Assembly (NCBI RefSeq): GCF_900095205.1
Contig: NZ_LT606951.1
Coordinates: 1,550,001 to 1,614,000 of the forward strand
Direction of reading: 5' to 3'
Length of the DNA stretch: 64,000 bases
Source of the DNA: Polynucleobacter necessarius
GTDB taxonomy: Bacteria; Pseudomonadota; Gammaproteobacteria; Burkholderiales; Burkholderiaceae
The stretch's first letter is position 1, and each line of letters opens with the position of its first letter. The translations under genes were made by a program, and so were the position numbers. The notes beneath the pieces are model-generated. The model ran no database searches, had not been told where the DNA came from, and saw nothing but the letters and a program-made list of their open reading frames with translations. This document shows positions 9,289 through 18,722 of the stretch, one piece after another.

Positions 9289-9756
9289 ATGACAGTAGCA
9301 ATTGGTCAACCTATACCGCAGTGTGCGATTCCAGCGACATCGGGATTAACTTTTACCCCCGACTCTGCCAAAGGCAAGAAGTTAGTGCTGTATTTTTACC
9401 CAAAAGATATGACTCCAGGTTGCACTGCCGAGTCAGGTGGATTTAGAGACAATATTGATGCTTTTACTAAAGCCAATACCCTAATTGTGGGGGTCTCTCG
9501 CGATAACCTCAAATCACACGACAACTTCCGTAGCAAATTAGAACTTCCATTTGAGCTGGTTGCTGACACAGAAGAAGTACTCTGCCAACTATTTGGCGTT
9601 ATGAAGATGAAAAATATGTATGGCAAACAGGTTCGTGGCGTAGAGCGCAGCACTTTCCTATTTGACTCATCTGGCAACCTGGTTAAAGAGTGGCGTGGTC
9701 TTAAGGTTCCTGGCCATGTGACAGAGGTATTACAAGCCGCCCAAGCCGCTAAATAA
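9289..9756 (+). CDS. bcp: Thioredoxin-dependent peroxiredoxin, Bcp/PrxQ type
   Basis: Cytosolic peroxiredoxin that reduces hydroperoxides with thioredoxin. The 155 residues contain YFYPKDMTPGCTAESGGFRDN: the peroxidatic Cys follows the TPG motif. There is no Cys five residues downstream (the AESGG stretch), so it would act as a 1-Cys or atypical member. GVSRDN and FELVADTEE continue the fold. An AGAGGGG ribosome site precedes ATG 9289. It lies 32 bases after arnD and may be read from the same transcript; no terminator is seen between them. Confidence 0.93.
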   Translation: MTVAIGQPIPQCAIPATSGLTFTPDSAKGKKLVLYFYPKDMTPGCTAESGGFRDNIDAFTKANTLIVGVSRDNLKSHDNFRSKLELPFELVADTEEVLCQLFGVMKMKNMYGKQVRGVERSTFLFDSSGNLVKEWRGLKVPGHVTEVLQAAQAAK

Positions 9757-9772
9757 TTTTTACAATAATTTT

Positions 9773-9972
9773 CTGGTGGGTGCTTGCAAACCCCAAATTT
9801 TGGGGTAAAGCGATTCACATGCACCGTAAACGACGGGAAAGTCAGATAGTCCGTTTGAACCGTAAGCCTGAATATCTAAGATCAGGTGTGGTGAGTAACC
9901 CCTCCACTTTTCCAATCTTGCTGCAACCCATTTCGTAATAAACCGTCAACGCACTCCGCTTGGCGGTTTTTT
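9773..9972 (+). ncRNA. Candidate structured small RNA between bcp and phoH
   Basis: This 230-base gap has no gene but much pairing. TGGGT (9777-9781) can close with ACCCA (9926-9930), extended by GCAA/TTGC, enclosing about 150 nt. Inside are a perfect ACCCCAAA/TTTGGGGT hairpin (9790-9806) and a CCTGA/TCAGG hairpin near 9870-9890. A TACAAT -10-like hexamer at 9761-9766 precedes it and an intrinsic terminator (9940-9972) ends it. Size and closing stem resemble 6S RNA, but I cannot show the conserved 6S bulge, so the family is left open. Confidence 0.42.
9940..9972 (+). terminator. Intrinsic terminator of the candidate small RNA
   Basis: AAACCGTCAA at 9940-9949 pairs with TTGGCGGTTT at 9960-9969 (ten pairs, one of them T-G), with a 10-base loop and a run of T. 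It lies 16 bases before the phoH start, so it separates the small-RNA transcript from phoH. Confidence 0.75.
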
Positions 9973-9987
9973 CTTTTAGGAGAGTTC

Positions 9988-11650
9988 ATGCCACCGCCCC
10001 CAATCCCCACTCAAATTGCTGATCAAGTGAAACTCAGTCGCAAAGATACTCCTGACTTAGAAAAACCGCCCAGCTCAAGCAAAACCAGTGGTAGTAGAAA
10101 CTTCTGATTGGGCTAACGATGCAGAGGAGGATTTATCTGCAGCAGAAGTGGCTCTTGAAAAAATCAAAGCCGATCGTAGCCCTCTTCGTAATGAGTGCAG
10201 TGAGAGCAAAGCGCCTATGCCTGCAAAACCAAAACGTGTTGTTCGCACAGGTCCTCCAAGCTTATTTGTCCTAGATACAAACGTATTAATGCATGATCCA
10301 AGCCCATTGTTCCGCTTCTCGGAACACATGACCTCTACCTTCCCATGACTACTCTTGAGGAGTTAGATAACCACAAAAAGGGAATGACTGAGGTAGCGCG
10401 CAATGCCCGTACAGTCAGTCGATCCCTAGACCAGTTGATTGCTGGTATAAGTGGCACCCTTGATGACGGTATTCTATTAAACAAGCTTGGCAACCAAGAT
10501 GTAACTGGTCGTCTATTTTTCCAAACCAAACTTTCCATTCAGCCATTACCTGAGGGCCTACCTGAAGGTAAAGGGGACAACCTCATTTTGGCAGTAGTTA
10601 GTGAACTGCAAAAAACTCGCAAAGGTCAAGAGGTGGTATTGGTATCAAAAGATATCAATATGCGCATTAAAGCGCGCGCACTTGGCTTACCCGCTAAAGA
10701 CTACTTCAATGATCAAGTATTAGAAGATCGTGACTTGATGTATGCGGGTGTGATGACATTGCCAGCAGATTTTTGGCCGAAGCACGGTAAGGATATGGAG
10801 AGTTGGGCTGACTCTAAATCTGGCACGATGTTCTACCGCGTTACTGGCCCAACAGTGATGAATATGCTGGTGAATCGGTTTGTATATCAAGAAAACCCAG
10901 ATGGCTCAACACCCTTCTACGCACAAGTAAAAGAGATCAACGGCAAGACCGCTCTCCTACAAACCTTAAGAGATTTCTCCCATCAGAAAAATAACGTTTG
11001 GGGCGTAACCGCTCGCAATCGTGAGCAAAACTTTGCGATGAATCTCTTAATGAATCCTGATGTTGATTTTGTGACCCTGCTTGGTCAAGCCGGTACCGGA
11101 AAAACCCTGTTGGCATTGGCAGCAGGCTTAGAACAAGTGCTGGATAGCAAACGCTACAACGAGATCATTATCACACGCGTAACAGTGCCAGTTGGCGAAG
11201 ACATTGGCTTCTTACCGGGTACTGAAGAAGAAAAAATGCAGCCTTGGATGGGTGCATTTGATGACAACTTAGAGGTACTGCAACGCAATGATGATGGCGG
11301 CGCGGAGAGTGGGGTCGGGCTGCTACTCAAGAATTGATTCGCTCCCGCATCAAAGTAAAAAGTATGAATTTCATGCGCGACAGAACTTTTGTTAGCAAGT
11401 TTGTCATCATTGATGAAGCGCAAAATTTAACCCCAAAACAAATGAAGACCTTAGTTGGCCGCGCTGGACCAGGAACCAAGATCATTTGTTTAGGTAATAT
11501 TGCACAGATTGATACACCTTACTTAACTGAGGGATCTTCCGGCTTAACCTACGTAGTTGATCGCTTAAAGGTTGGCGTCATGGCGGTCATGTCACCCTAG
11601 CTCGTGGCGAGCGTTCACGTCTTACGGATCATGCAGCTGACGCACTTTAA
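9988..11650 (+). pseudogene. PhoH-family PIN/ATPase protein, broken by at least four frameshifts
   Basis: Remnant of a PhoH2-type protein: an N-terminal PIN nuclease domain (LFVLDTNVLMHDP) followed by a PhoH ATPase (Walker A LLGQAGTGKTLLALAAG, Walker B FVIIDEAQNLTP). ATG 9988 has an AGGAGAG ribosome site. The frame changes near 10082, 10327, 11305 and 11562. At the last site the phases are restored by one T in a TT run, giving the family ending GGHVTLARGERSRL to the stop at 11648-11650. The longest intact piece (10345-11337) lacks both the PIN active site and Walker B, so no functional product is expected. Its terminator is at 11663. Confidence 0.92.
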
Positions 11651-12167
11651 GAAACCCACCTCATGCCGCACTCTCATGGGGTGCGGCATTTTTATTTGCA
11701 CCCTCATCTTTCTCAGCGGATGTAGCACCTCTAGCAATAAATCATCCAATCCTAAAATTGCTCAATTTAAGCAAGATACGAGCGTAGGCACTGAGGATAT
11801 TTCTATCGCAGCAGTAGGTTTGGTTGATGTCCCCTATCGCTTTGGCGGCAACACTCCCAAAGGTGGCTTCGACTGCAGCGGACTCATTGTCTATGTTTAC
11901 AACAAAGCAGCGGGCATTAAACTGCCAAGAACTATTCAGCTCATGAGTAGTAAAGGACGCAGTGTTGAGAATGAACCTCCAGCTCCTGGCGATTTAGTAT
12001 TTTTTAATACGACCGGTGAAAAATATTCTCACGCCGGCATCTATGTTGGACAAAGACGATTTGTTCATGCCCCCAGCGCAGGAGGCACGGTGCGATTGGA
12101 TTACATCACCACACCTTACTGGGCCGCTAAGTTTACTGAGGCACGACGAATAGCCCCCCAGCAATGA
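11631..12167 (+). CDS. C40 (NlpC/P60) peptidase, putative lipoprotein
   Basis: Predicted periplasmic cell-wall endopeptidase. The catalytic Cys is in GGFDCSGLIVYVY, the His in YSHAGIYVG, and a second His in FVHAPSAGG, the standard NlpC/P60 order. A lipobox (IFLSGC) follows a hydrophobic stretch, so it is probably anchored to the outer membrane. The start is uncertain. ATG 11631 gives a signal peptide with a basic n-region but overlaps the phoH remnant by 20 bases. ATG 11676 gives only 15 residues before the Cys and lies inside the phoH terminator hairpin. The gene ends one base before the convergent autotransporter pseudogene. Confidence 0.85.
   Translation: MQLTHFKKPTSCRTLMGCGIFICTLIFLSGCSTSSNKSSNPKIAQFKQDTSVGTEDISIAAVGLVDVPYRFGGNTPKGGFDCSGLIVYVYNKAAGIKLPRTIQLMSSKGRSVENEPPAPGDLVFFNTTGEKYSHAGIYVGQRRFVHAPSAGGTVRLDYITTPYWAAKFTEARRIAPQQ
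11663..11693 (+). terminator. Intrinsic terminator downstream of phoH
   Basis: ATGCCGCAC at 11663-11671 is the exact reverse complement of GTGCGGCAT at 11681-11689, followed by a T run. It lies 12 bases after the phoH stop, but within the 5' part of the next gene. Confidence 0.75.
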
Positions 12168-12168
12168 A

Positions 12169-14311
12169 TTAAAGACCTACTGTGTAAGTGGGTAAGCGCT
12201 GTTGCTGACGTTATAGCTTGATAAGATTCTTGGCGATAGATGCCATTTAAACCGAGTCTTTCTCGACTGCTAAGATCATAAAAAATACCTAGACTTACAG
12301 TCGGTCTAATGGTGCGATAGTTACTATTCATCGCGACGTTAAAGTCACCATTGCCACTAGTGATTAGGTTGCCAATGTTTGCATTCACATCTTTCTCCAC
12401 GCCTGCGCTAAGTGCGATATTGGTTTTCTCATTCAACTTATGAAAACCAATTAATCCTGCAAGTACTGTTGATGTGTAATTATTGATACCATTGTAGGTA
12501 AGCGGGCTAGACACCGTCGAAGACTGAGCCTCAACATAACTTCCCATGCCTCCCACAACATAACGTATTCCAGCATAGGGCGATATAACGCTTGTATTGC
12601 CTACCCCAAAACCATATTTCACAGTACCCCCAACACTCCTTGAGTATTTAATCCCGTAGACCCTGTGCCTGCCTCAGAAACACCAATCACAGGACAAGTT
12701 AAGGTGGTCTGCTTATTCGCATAACCCGCCGCCATCTTTACCTCTAAACCAGTGCCATCCTGACTTTGTGACCATACCCCAAATACACCGACACCATTGG
12801 ACCATTATTAAGCTGAGCAATCCCTCCTGGTGTACTTTGCGAAAGGTTTTGATCTAGATAACCCCCAAATCGCAAATTAGGCGAAAAGCGATAAGCGCTA
12901 ATAATCAGTGCGCTAACAGTGTTATTTGGAAATGCACTAATACCAGTAAATCGACCACCTGCAGAGACGCAAATATTGTTGGGGCCAAACAATGAGCAAT
13001 CGTAAGTCATGCCATTAATTACACCGGCTGACTGCATAGCAAACAAACCTTGAAGACTATTCCCTAATGCAGCTACAGAAGCTTGAGTGTCGCAATTTAT
13101 AGGGGCAATCAAATAGGAATCTGCTAATAAAGCCGCTTTCAACTCTGCCAAGGTTGGAGGCGCTGATGATAGAGGAGCGGGTTGAATCACAAGATCAGTC
13201 TGAGTAGCTGGGCCACCCACGCGATGCACCAAAGCCCATTGATAAACATTACCCCCCGAGGTAAATGTTCTATATGAATTACCTAGATTATTAAGCTTTA
13301 ATCCATTTAATACTGTTGCATACGTATTGTTATAAGTCAGTGAAGAGGCGCTATTAATATTGAAATTCATAACACCTGTAACAGCTCCAGCACTAACGTC
13401 CAACTTACCGTAGCTGGACGGACTAGAAAACAATCACGTTGTAATTAGTTGGTAGGATCCCAGAATATGTGAGTGGGGTAGACTCACCTTGAGAGTTGGA
13501 CAAACTAACAATGTTGCCGGTATTAAAGATGCTAAATGAATTTGCGCCAGAGGTATTGATGGAGCCGGTATTCAGAACGCTAACCGCACCAACACCAGAG
13601 ACCTGAATACCATATGCCGCTGTACCGCTTGTTGTAATCGTGCCCGTATTCGTGATCGTATTCAGAGCTAGTATTAGTTGCGCCAGAATTCAAACGCATA
13701 CCAGCCGAATTAGCTCCAGAAGTAGTAATTGAGCCAGCATTACTTAGCGTATTTGCAGTGGAACTTGAATTAGTAGCACTAACATAAATACTTACTGCAT
13801 TGCCACCTGCAGTAATAATTTGGCCCCCAACGAGGTTATTCAAACTATTGCCACCTGCCTGTGAACGACCGTTTGCACCAGCAGAAATACCATATCCATT
13901 AAAAAATGAACTGATATTTAGTGTGCCGGAATTATTTACAGTAGCTCCACTTCCTAATCCAATGGTTGAACCAACAACAGTATAAACAGTCCCAGAAGTA
14001 ACGGTAACAGTTACACCATTTCCTTGAGTAGTATTCGTGGGAGATGTAACGCCGCCGCCCGTTGCTACTGTCTCTGGAGATGTAGCGCCTGCATTAATCG
14101 GCATACAAGTAATATTTTCGCCGCCAGTAGGTGTATATGTATACGTACCAGGAACTGTCGGGGTAGAGACAGCATTATTATTACCCGTCAAAATACATTT
14201 AGCATTACTTTATGCATATGAAACACCGAATTCTAAAATGAATGTTAGCGCTGTTAGCACAAGAAAAATACAAAAACGCCGATGGATATTTTGAGATTGA
14301 AGGTATTTCAT
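12169..14311 (-). pseudogene. Autotransporter (type V) adhesin-like protein, heavily degraded
   Basis: The ATG at 14311 opens a signal peptide (33 residues ending in GVSYA). It is followed at once by an in-frame TAA at 14210-14212, after which the same frame continues. The passenger is a low-complexity repeat of N-T-G-x-I-x-T-S-G-type beta-helix units. The frame then changes near 13675, 13435, 12760, 12640 and 12195. The last pieces form a C-terminal beta-barrel (SPYAGIRYVVGG, GLIGFHKLNEKTNIALSAG), and the restored frame ends in TYTVGL at 12171. The original protein would have been about 700 residues. A surface adhesin is a typical early loss in a host-restricted cell. Confidence 0.88.
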
Positions 14312-14494
14312 GAGAAGGGATTAATTAATTTTTTATTGTGATATTAATTTTAAATTTTTATTCATAAGAATCATAATTACCTATAAAGTGAACATCTATT
14401 AACCCTAGGGCTAATACCTAATCGCTCTTTTATAGGAAATAATCATTTCTTAGGCTTTAAGATATTTTTATCGTAATGAGATTGGAAAGTAGCA
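14312..14494. other. AT-rich divergent intergenic region
   Basis: 183 bases between the autotransporter relic and mscS, very rich in A and T (long T and A tracts at 14328-14365), with no coding sequence. It presumably held both divergent promoters. I see no convincing paired -35/-10 boxes. Confidence 0.5.
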
Positions 14495-15316
14495 ATGAAA
14501 GAAATAGATTTAAACCGTATTCAAGAGATATTGGTTACCGCCGCCACTGATATTGGCCTAAAGATTTTGGTTGCGATTGCCTTTTGGGTAATTGGTCGCT
14601 GGTTAATTGGCATCGCATTGAGCATTATTCGCAAAGGCCTAGAGGCACAGAAATTAGACACCACCATCCTGCGTTATGTGGGCTCAGTCGTTTCAGTAAC
14701 TTTGAATATTCTTCTTGTTGTTGGAATTCTTGGTTATTTTGGAATTCAAACAACCAGCTTTGCCGCTTTAATTGCTACCGCTGGTGTTGCCATTGGAGCA
14801 ACATGGGCAGGTTTACTCTCGAATTTTGCGGCAGGTGTTTTTGTAATCGTATTGCGTCCATTTAAAGTGGGCGATTTTATTACGGCAGGTGGAGTAACTG
14901 GCACAGTGAAAGAAATTGGTCTATTTTCTTCAACCATTTATACGCCAGATAATATTGCCACCATGATTGGTAACACCAAGATTTTGGGTGACACTATCCA
15001 AAACTTTAGTCATAGCCCTTATCGTCGTGTTGATCTTAAATGTCAACTTTCTGGTGCAACAGATCAAAATGCTGCGATGGCTTTGCTACGTGAAAAGATT
15101 GCCACTATTCCCAATGTTCTGCAGGATCCAGCGGTTGAGGTGAATATTCTAGAGTTCAATCTAGTTGGCCCCGTCTTAGCTGTGCGCCCATATTGCAGTA
15201 ATGATTTTTATTGGCAGGTATATTTTGATAGCAACCGCATCATGAGTGAATCTCTTGCTGCAGCTGAATTCCCAGCGCCAGTAGCCTCACAGAATATGAT
15301 TGTGAAGCAGAATTAA
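14495..15316 (+). CDS. mscS: Small-conductance mechanosensitive channel (MscS family)
   Basis: Inner-membrane tension-gated channel that releases solutes on osmotic downshock. At 273 residues it has the minimal MscS size. It shows TM1 (LKILVAIAFWVIGRWLIG), TM2 (VVSVTLNILLVVGILGYFG), and a Gly/Ala-rich pore helix TM3 (AALIATAGVAIGATWAGLLSN) followed by FAAGVFVIVLRPFKVGDFI, the strongest signature of the family. The beta domain after it contains GTVKEIGLFST-like sequence and NTKILGD. It is intact and stands alone after the AT-rich region. Confidence 0.93.
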   Translation: MKEIDLNRIQEILVTAATDIGLKILVAIAFWVIGRWLIGIALSIIRKGLEAQKLDTTILRYVGSVVSVTLNILLVVGILGYFGIQTTSFAALIATAGVAIGATWAGLLSNFAAGVFVIVLRPFKVGDFITAGGVTGTVKEIGLFSSTIYTPDNIATMIGNTKILGDTIQNFSHSPYRRVDLKCQLSGATDQNAAMALLREKIATIPNVLQDPAVEVNILEFNLVGPVLAVRPYCSNDFYWQVYFDSNRIMSESLAAAEFPAPVASQNMIVKQN

Positions 15317-15388
15317 TTTTTAATATTAGAATGAACGTAGTGTCTATTTGCCGTAGAAGTAAATCCACAATTACTAAGGAGAATGGGT

Positions 15389-15558
15389 ATGAAAAAAATC
15401 ATCATCGCTTTAAGTATTGCACTCAGTTTTGCGATTCCTACCGCGGCCTTTGCCGATCAAGCAGCTTGTGAAGCTAAAGCAGTTAGTAAAGAAGATGGTA
15501 AGCCACTCTATGGCGCTACAAAGGCTGCTCGATTAAAAAGTGTGAAGGCGGTAAGTAA
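15389..15558 (+). pseudogene. Small secreted PsiF-like protein, C-terminus frameshifted
   Basis: The gene opens with ATG 15389, seven bases after an AAGGAG ribosome site, and encodes a signal peptide ending TAAFADQ. The mature part has Cys, KPLYGATKAA and then loses phase near 15530. In the shifted frame the family-like ending IKKCEGGK runs to TAA at 15556-15558, restoring the two-cysteine pattern of PsiF repeats. Without correction the frame runs on into the downstream terminator. PsiF proteins have no settled function. The family call is tentative because the protein is so short. Confidence 0.55.
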
Positions 15559-15590
15559 GATTACCCAGAGTAATTTTTCTCTGCCTCATG

Positions 15591-15616
15591 AAAAAGCCTC
15601 GCATGCGAGGCTTTTT
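15591..15616. terminator. Bidirectional terminator between the PsiF-like gene and dnaB
   Basis: A perfect inverted repeat, AAAAAGCCTCGCA with its complement TGCGAGGCTTTTT, ends in T runs on both strands. It lies between convergent genes and can serve both. Confidence 0.85.
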
Positions 15617-15642
15617 CTTTATCTGTTTAATTTTGCATTTAC

Positions 15643-17082
15643 TTAGAACGGCTCGTAACCACCAAAAGAGTATCCAATAGACCCCATCGCCAAGTTGTCA
15701 AACTTGGTATATGGACCTTGCCAGCTTAAGCGCACTGTACCGATCGGGCCATTACGTTGCTTACCAATGATGATCTCTGCTACACCTTTGTCGGTAGTGG
15801 TATCTGGGTGATAAACCTCATCACGATAGATAAACATAATTAGGTCAGCATCTTGCTCAATAGCGCCGGATTCACGCAAATCAGACATAATCGGGCGCTT
15901 GTTAGGACGTTGCTCCAGACCACGATTTAACTGCGAGAGCGCCACTACGGGACACTGCAATTCTTTTGCAATAGACTTGAGCGAGCGAGAGATTTCAGAA
16001 ATTTCTGTTGCTCTATTTTCCGAACCTGAGCCACTCATCAACTGCAAATAGTCAATCACCACCAAACCAAGAGTGCCACCAAAGTTTCTGGCGATACGAC
16101 GTGCACGTGCACGCAGTTCTAGACTGGATAAAGAACCGGTCTCATCTATCAAAATTTGAGTATTGCTTAAACGCGCAATCGCATCCGTTACGCGTGGCCA
16201 CTCATCATCTTGCAACTTACCAGTGCGCATACGACCTTGATCAACGCGCCCTACCGATCCAAGCAAACGGGCAGCCAACTGTTCGCCTGACATCTCCATG
16301 GAGAACACGACAACTGGTAAACCTTCAGCTAGGGCGACATTCTCAGCAATATTTAATGCGAAGGCTGTCTTACCCATCGAGGGTCTTCCAGCAACAATGA
16401 CCAAGTCACCTTTTTGTAAACCGCTAGTTTGTTTATCTAAATCCAAGAAACCAGTTGCTATACCCGTAATATCGCTTCCGCCTTGACGGTTATAAAGCTC
16501 ATCAATACGAGCAACCACGGTTTTTAATAAAGGTTCAATCTCGAGGTAATCAGCCTTACGACTACCCTCTTCACCAATCTGGAGAATACGTGACTCTGCT
16601 TCATCCAAAAGCGTTCTAACAGTACGACCTTCTGGCACAAATACAGAATTAACAATGCTGTCAGAAGCTTCAATCAAGCGGCGCAAAATACTGCGGTCAC
16701 GAACAATATCAGCGTAACCTTTAATGTTGGCTGCACTAGGAGTGTTTTGCGCAAGAGAATTAAGGTAGTCAATACTGACTAAGTCACCACCCTGCTCAGA
16801 TTTAATCGCGTCATAAACAGTGATGACGTCAGCAGGATGATTGTCGCCAACCAAACGTGCGATGACCTTATAGATCAGAGCATGTTCAGGGCGATAAAAA
16901 TCTTTGTCGTTTAATACTCCGCCAAGGTTATCCCAAGAGGAGTTATCGATCAGTAGACCGCCGAGCAAAGACTGCTCGGCTTCTACTGAATGCGGCGGAA
17001 CTTTTAAAGCCTGCACGACTGCATCCCCAGAACCCATCATGCTGGGATTCAGCGTAACGGAACGTGAACGGGATTCAGCCAT
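15643..17082 (-). CDS. dnaB: Replicative DNA helicase DnaB
   Basis: Hexameric 5'-3' helicase of the replisome. The 479 residues hold the N-terminal domain (VPPHSVEAEQSLLGGLL), the linker and the RecA-like domain. Walker A is GRPSMGKTAFALN, Walker B is LGLVVIDYLQLM, and motif SQLNRGLEQRPNKRPIMSDLRESGAIEQDAD follows within residues 380-415. The gene is intact. It is the last gene of the rpsF-priB-rpsR-rplI-dnaB unit, 25 bases downstream of rplI, as in many Burkholderiales. Confidence 0.97.
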   Translation of the reverse strand: MAESRSRSVTLNPSMMGSGDAVVQALKVPPHSVEAEQSLLGGLLIDNSSWDNLGGVLNDKDFYRPEHALIYKVIARLVGDNHPADVITVYDAIKSEQGGDLVSIDYLNSLAQNTPSAANIKGYADIVRDRSILRRLIEASDSIVNSVFVPEGRTVRTLLDEAESRILQIGEEGSRKADYLEIEPLLKTVVARIDELYNRQGGSDITGIATGFLDLDKQTSGLQKGDLVIVAGRPSMGKTAFALNIAENVALAEGLPVVVFSMEMSGEQLAARLLGSVGRVDQGRMRTGKLQDDEWPRVTDAIARLSNTQILIDETGSLSSLELRARARRIARNFGGTLGLVVIDYLQLMSGSGSENRATEISEISRSLKSIAKELQCPVVALSQLNRGLEQRPNKRPIMSDLRESGAIEQDADLIMFIYRDEVYHPDTTTDKGVAEIIIGKQRNGPIGTVRLSWQGPYTKFDNLAMGSIGYSFGGYEPF

Positions 17083-17107
17083 GAGGCTAGTTTACAAGTT
17101 TTAAAAC

Positions 17108-17560
17108 TTAAGCTTGCTCGCCAACCACACGAATAGTGATGTCTGCAATGACGCCGGTATGAACAGCAACCGCCACAGGGTGATCACCAACCATTTTCAA
17201 TGGGCCGGTAGGCAAACGTACTGAAGACTTCTCAATTGTGAAGCCTTTAGCTTTCAACGCATCAGCGATGTCATGGTTGGTTACAGAACCAAACAAGCGA
17301 CCGTCAACTCCAGCTTTCTGACCGATTTCGAGAACCAAGTCTTTAAGCTTTGCGCCAACCGCTTCAGCAGCAGCCAATTTCTCAGCAGCCACTTTTTCCA
17401 ATTCAGCACGGCGAACTGCAAAGTCAGCAATTGCTGCATCAGTTGCACGACGAGCTTTACGTTGCGGGATTAAGAAATTGCGAGCGTAACCGTCTTTAAC
17501 GCGAACGATGTCACCAAGGTTGCCCAGGTTAATTACTTTTTCTAAAAGAATGATTTGCAT
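17108..17560 (-). CDS. rplI: 50S ribosomal protein L9
   Basis: Elongated large-subunit protein near the L1 stalk. It starts [19 protein letters not shown], with the L9 signature [13 protein letters not shown], a helical connector rich in Ala and Lys, and the C-terminal domain [19 protein letters not shown]. At 150 residues the length is standard. It follows rpsR by 13 bases with a GGAG-type ribosome site. Confidence 0.98.
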   Translation of the reverse strand: MQIILLEKVINLGNLGDIVRVKDGYARNFLIPQRKARRATDAAIADFAVRRAELEKVAAEKLAAAEAVGAKLKDLVLEIGQKAGVDGRLFGSVTNHDIADALKAKGFTIEKSSVRLPTGPLKMVGDHPVAVAVHTGVIADITIRVVGEQA

Positions 17561-17573
17561 TGAGGGCTCCTAA

Positions 17574-17846
17574 TTATTTCTTATGTTGATCGGAGAATGG
17601 CAACAAAGCCAAGAAACGAGCACGCTTGATAGCAGTGTCCAACTGACGCTGATATTTAGCTTTTGTGCCTGTCAAACGAGCAGGAGTGATCTTGGCGTTT
17701 TCGCCAATAAAATCCTTCAATGTATCTACATCTTTGTAGTCAATCTGTTCTACGCCAGCAACAGTGAAACGGCAATAACGCTTACGCTTGAACAATGGGT
17801 TCTGAGCTGGTTTCTTTTTGAAATCGGGTTTCTTTCCAAACGCCAT
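17574..17846 (-). CDS. rpsR: 30S ribosomal protein S18
   Basis: Small-subunit platform protein that pairs with S6. Its 90 residues end with the conserved core: [20 protein letters not shown], then [20 protein letters not shown] and [12 protein letters not shown]. The basic N-terminal extension ([11 protein letters not shown]) is usual in this group. It lies 13 bases after priB in the S6 operon. Confidence 0.98.
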   Translation of the reverse strand: MAFGKKPDFKKKPAQNPLFKRKRYCRFTVAGVEQIDYKDVDTLKDFIGENAKITPARLTGTKAKYQRQLDTAIKRARFLALLPFSDQHKK

Positions 17847-17859
17847 GATGATTTCCTCT

Positions 17860-18153
17860 TTAATTTTTCAATTGAATATGGGTAATATGGAAAACAAGTC
17901 TTTGATTACGTAGAGTCTTGGGCGCTAAGAATCCCTCAAACACTGCTTCAGCACCTAAATCCATTCGCTCTAAATCCTTTTGTACCGGACCGATTGTGAT
18001 GGCTTCAACGATCATCTGAATTTTCCTTGCCACTCCTACCTCGTTTGCTTGTCCGCTATGTTCTAGCTGGCAATGCATCACCGGTATTCCTGCTGGTGTA
18101 AATCGAATCGCGTCTTTAGATACCAAGATTGCAGTTAGGTTGAAATGATTCAA
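17860..18153 (-). CDS. priB: Primosomal replication protein N
   Basis: Single-stranded-DNA-binding OB-fold protein of the PriA restart primosome. The 97-residue sequence has the PriB features [24 protein letters not shown] and [20 protein letters not shown]. It sits between rpsF and rpsR, the classical position. The best start is a TTG at 18153; no ATG is available upstream in frame. A non-ATG start and weak ribosome site may keep its yield below that of the flanking ribosomal proteins. Confidence 0.92.
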   Translation of the reverse strand: MNHFNLTAILVSKDAIRFTPAGIPVMHCQLEHSGQANEVGVARKIQMIVEAITIGPVQKDLERMDLGAEAVFEGFLAPKTLRNQRLVFHITHIQLKN

Positions 18154-18207
18154 CGCCGTTCCGCTTCTCTGATACGCTTTCTAGTCTGTGTATTCCTCTT
18201 CAAATTT

Positions 18208-18588
18208 CTAACTTAGGCTGCCGCTTACAGGAGCGTCGGCTTGGGCTGATTTGCGCGCTTCTTCACGTTGCACTTCTTTCATCATGATGGAAGGCTCTGT
18301 TTCAGCTTTCTTAGTCTTGATGATGAGGTGACGCAAAACAGCATCGTTAAATTTGAACGCATGCTCAAGCTTTTCCAGAGTTTTCTGGTCGCACTCAATA
18401 TTCATGCAAACGTAGTGGGCTTTAGCAAGCTTGTCGATCATGTAAGCCATCTGACGACGACCCCAATCTTCAATACGATGAATTTTGCCGCCCGCAGCTG
18501 CTAATGTAGCTTTGTAACGATCGATCATCGCTGGCACTTGCTCGCTTTGGTCCGGATGGACGATAAAGACGATTTCATAATGACGCAT
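18208..18588 (-). CDS. rpsF: 30S ribosomal protein S6
   Basis: Small-subunit platform protein and partner of S18. It starts [18 protein letters not shown] and has the RNA-contact segment [22 protein letters not shown]. It has 126 residues with an acidic, Ser-rich tail. AAGGAG stands seven bases before the ATG. It is the first gene of the unit, so the operon promoter must lie in 18589-18722; I see no clear boxes there. Confidence 0.97.
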   Translation of the reverse strand: MRHYEIVFIVHPDQSEQVPAMIDRYKATLAAAGGKIHRIEDWGRRQMAYMIDKLAKAHYVCMNIECDQKTLEKLEHAFKFNDAVLRHLIIKTKKAETEPSIMMKEVQREEARKSAQADAPVSGSLS

Positions 18589-18722
18589 CTAACACTCCTT
18601 AAGGATAAAGTCACCTGGGCGTCTTGCTAAGCTCTGATGGTTGTGAACTCAGCGCCAATGTGACAAGGTAGTAACAAATTGTAGGTACTGCATACAACAC
18701 TTTTACAGCCGCTTTTCAGCGC

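Noticed and set aside
13800..14294. Rightward open frames across the autotransporter region
   Set aside because: They mirror the repetitive passenger on the other strand and have no start signals; only the minus-strand reading gives family motifs.
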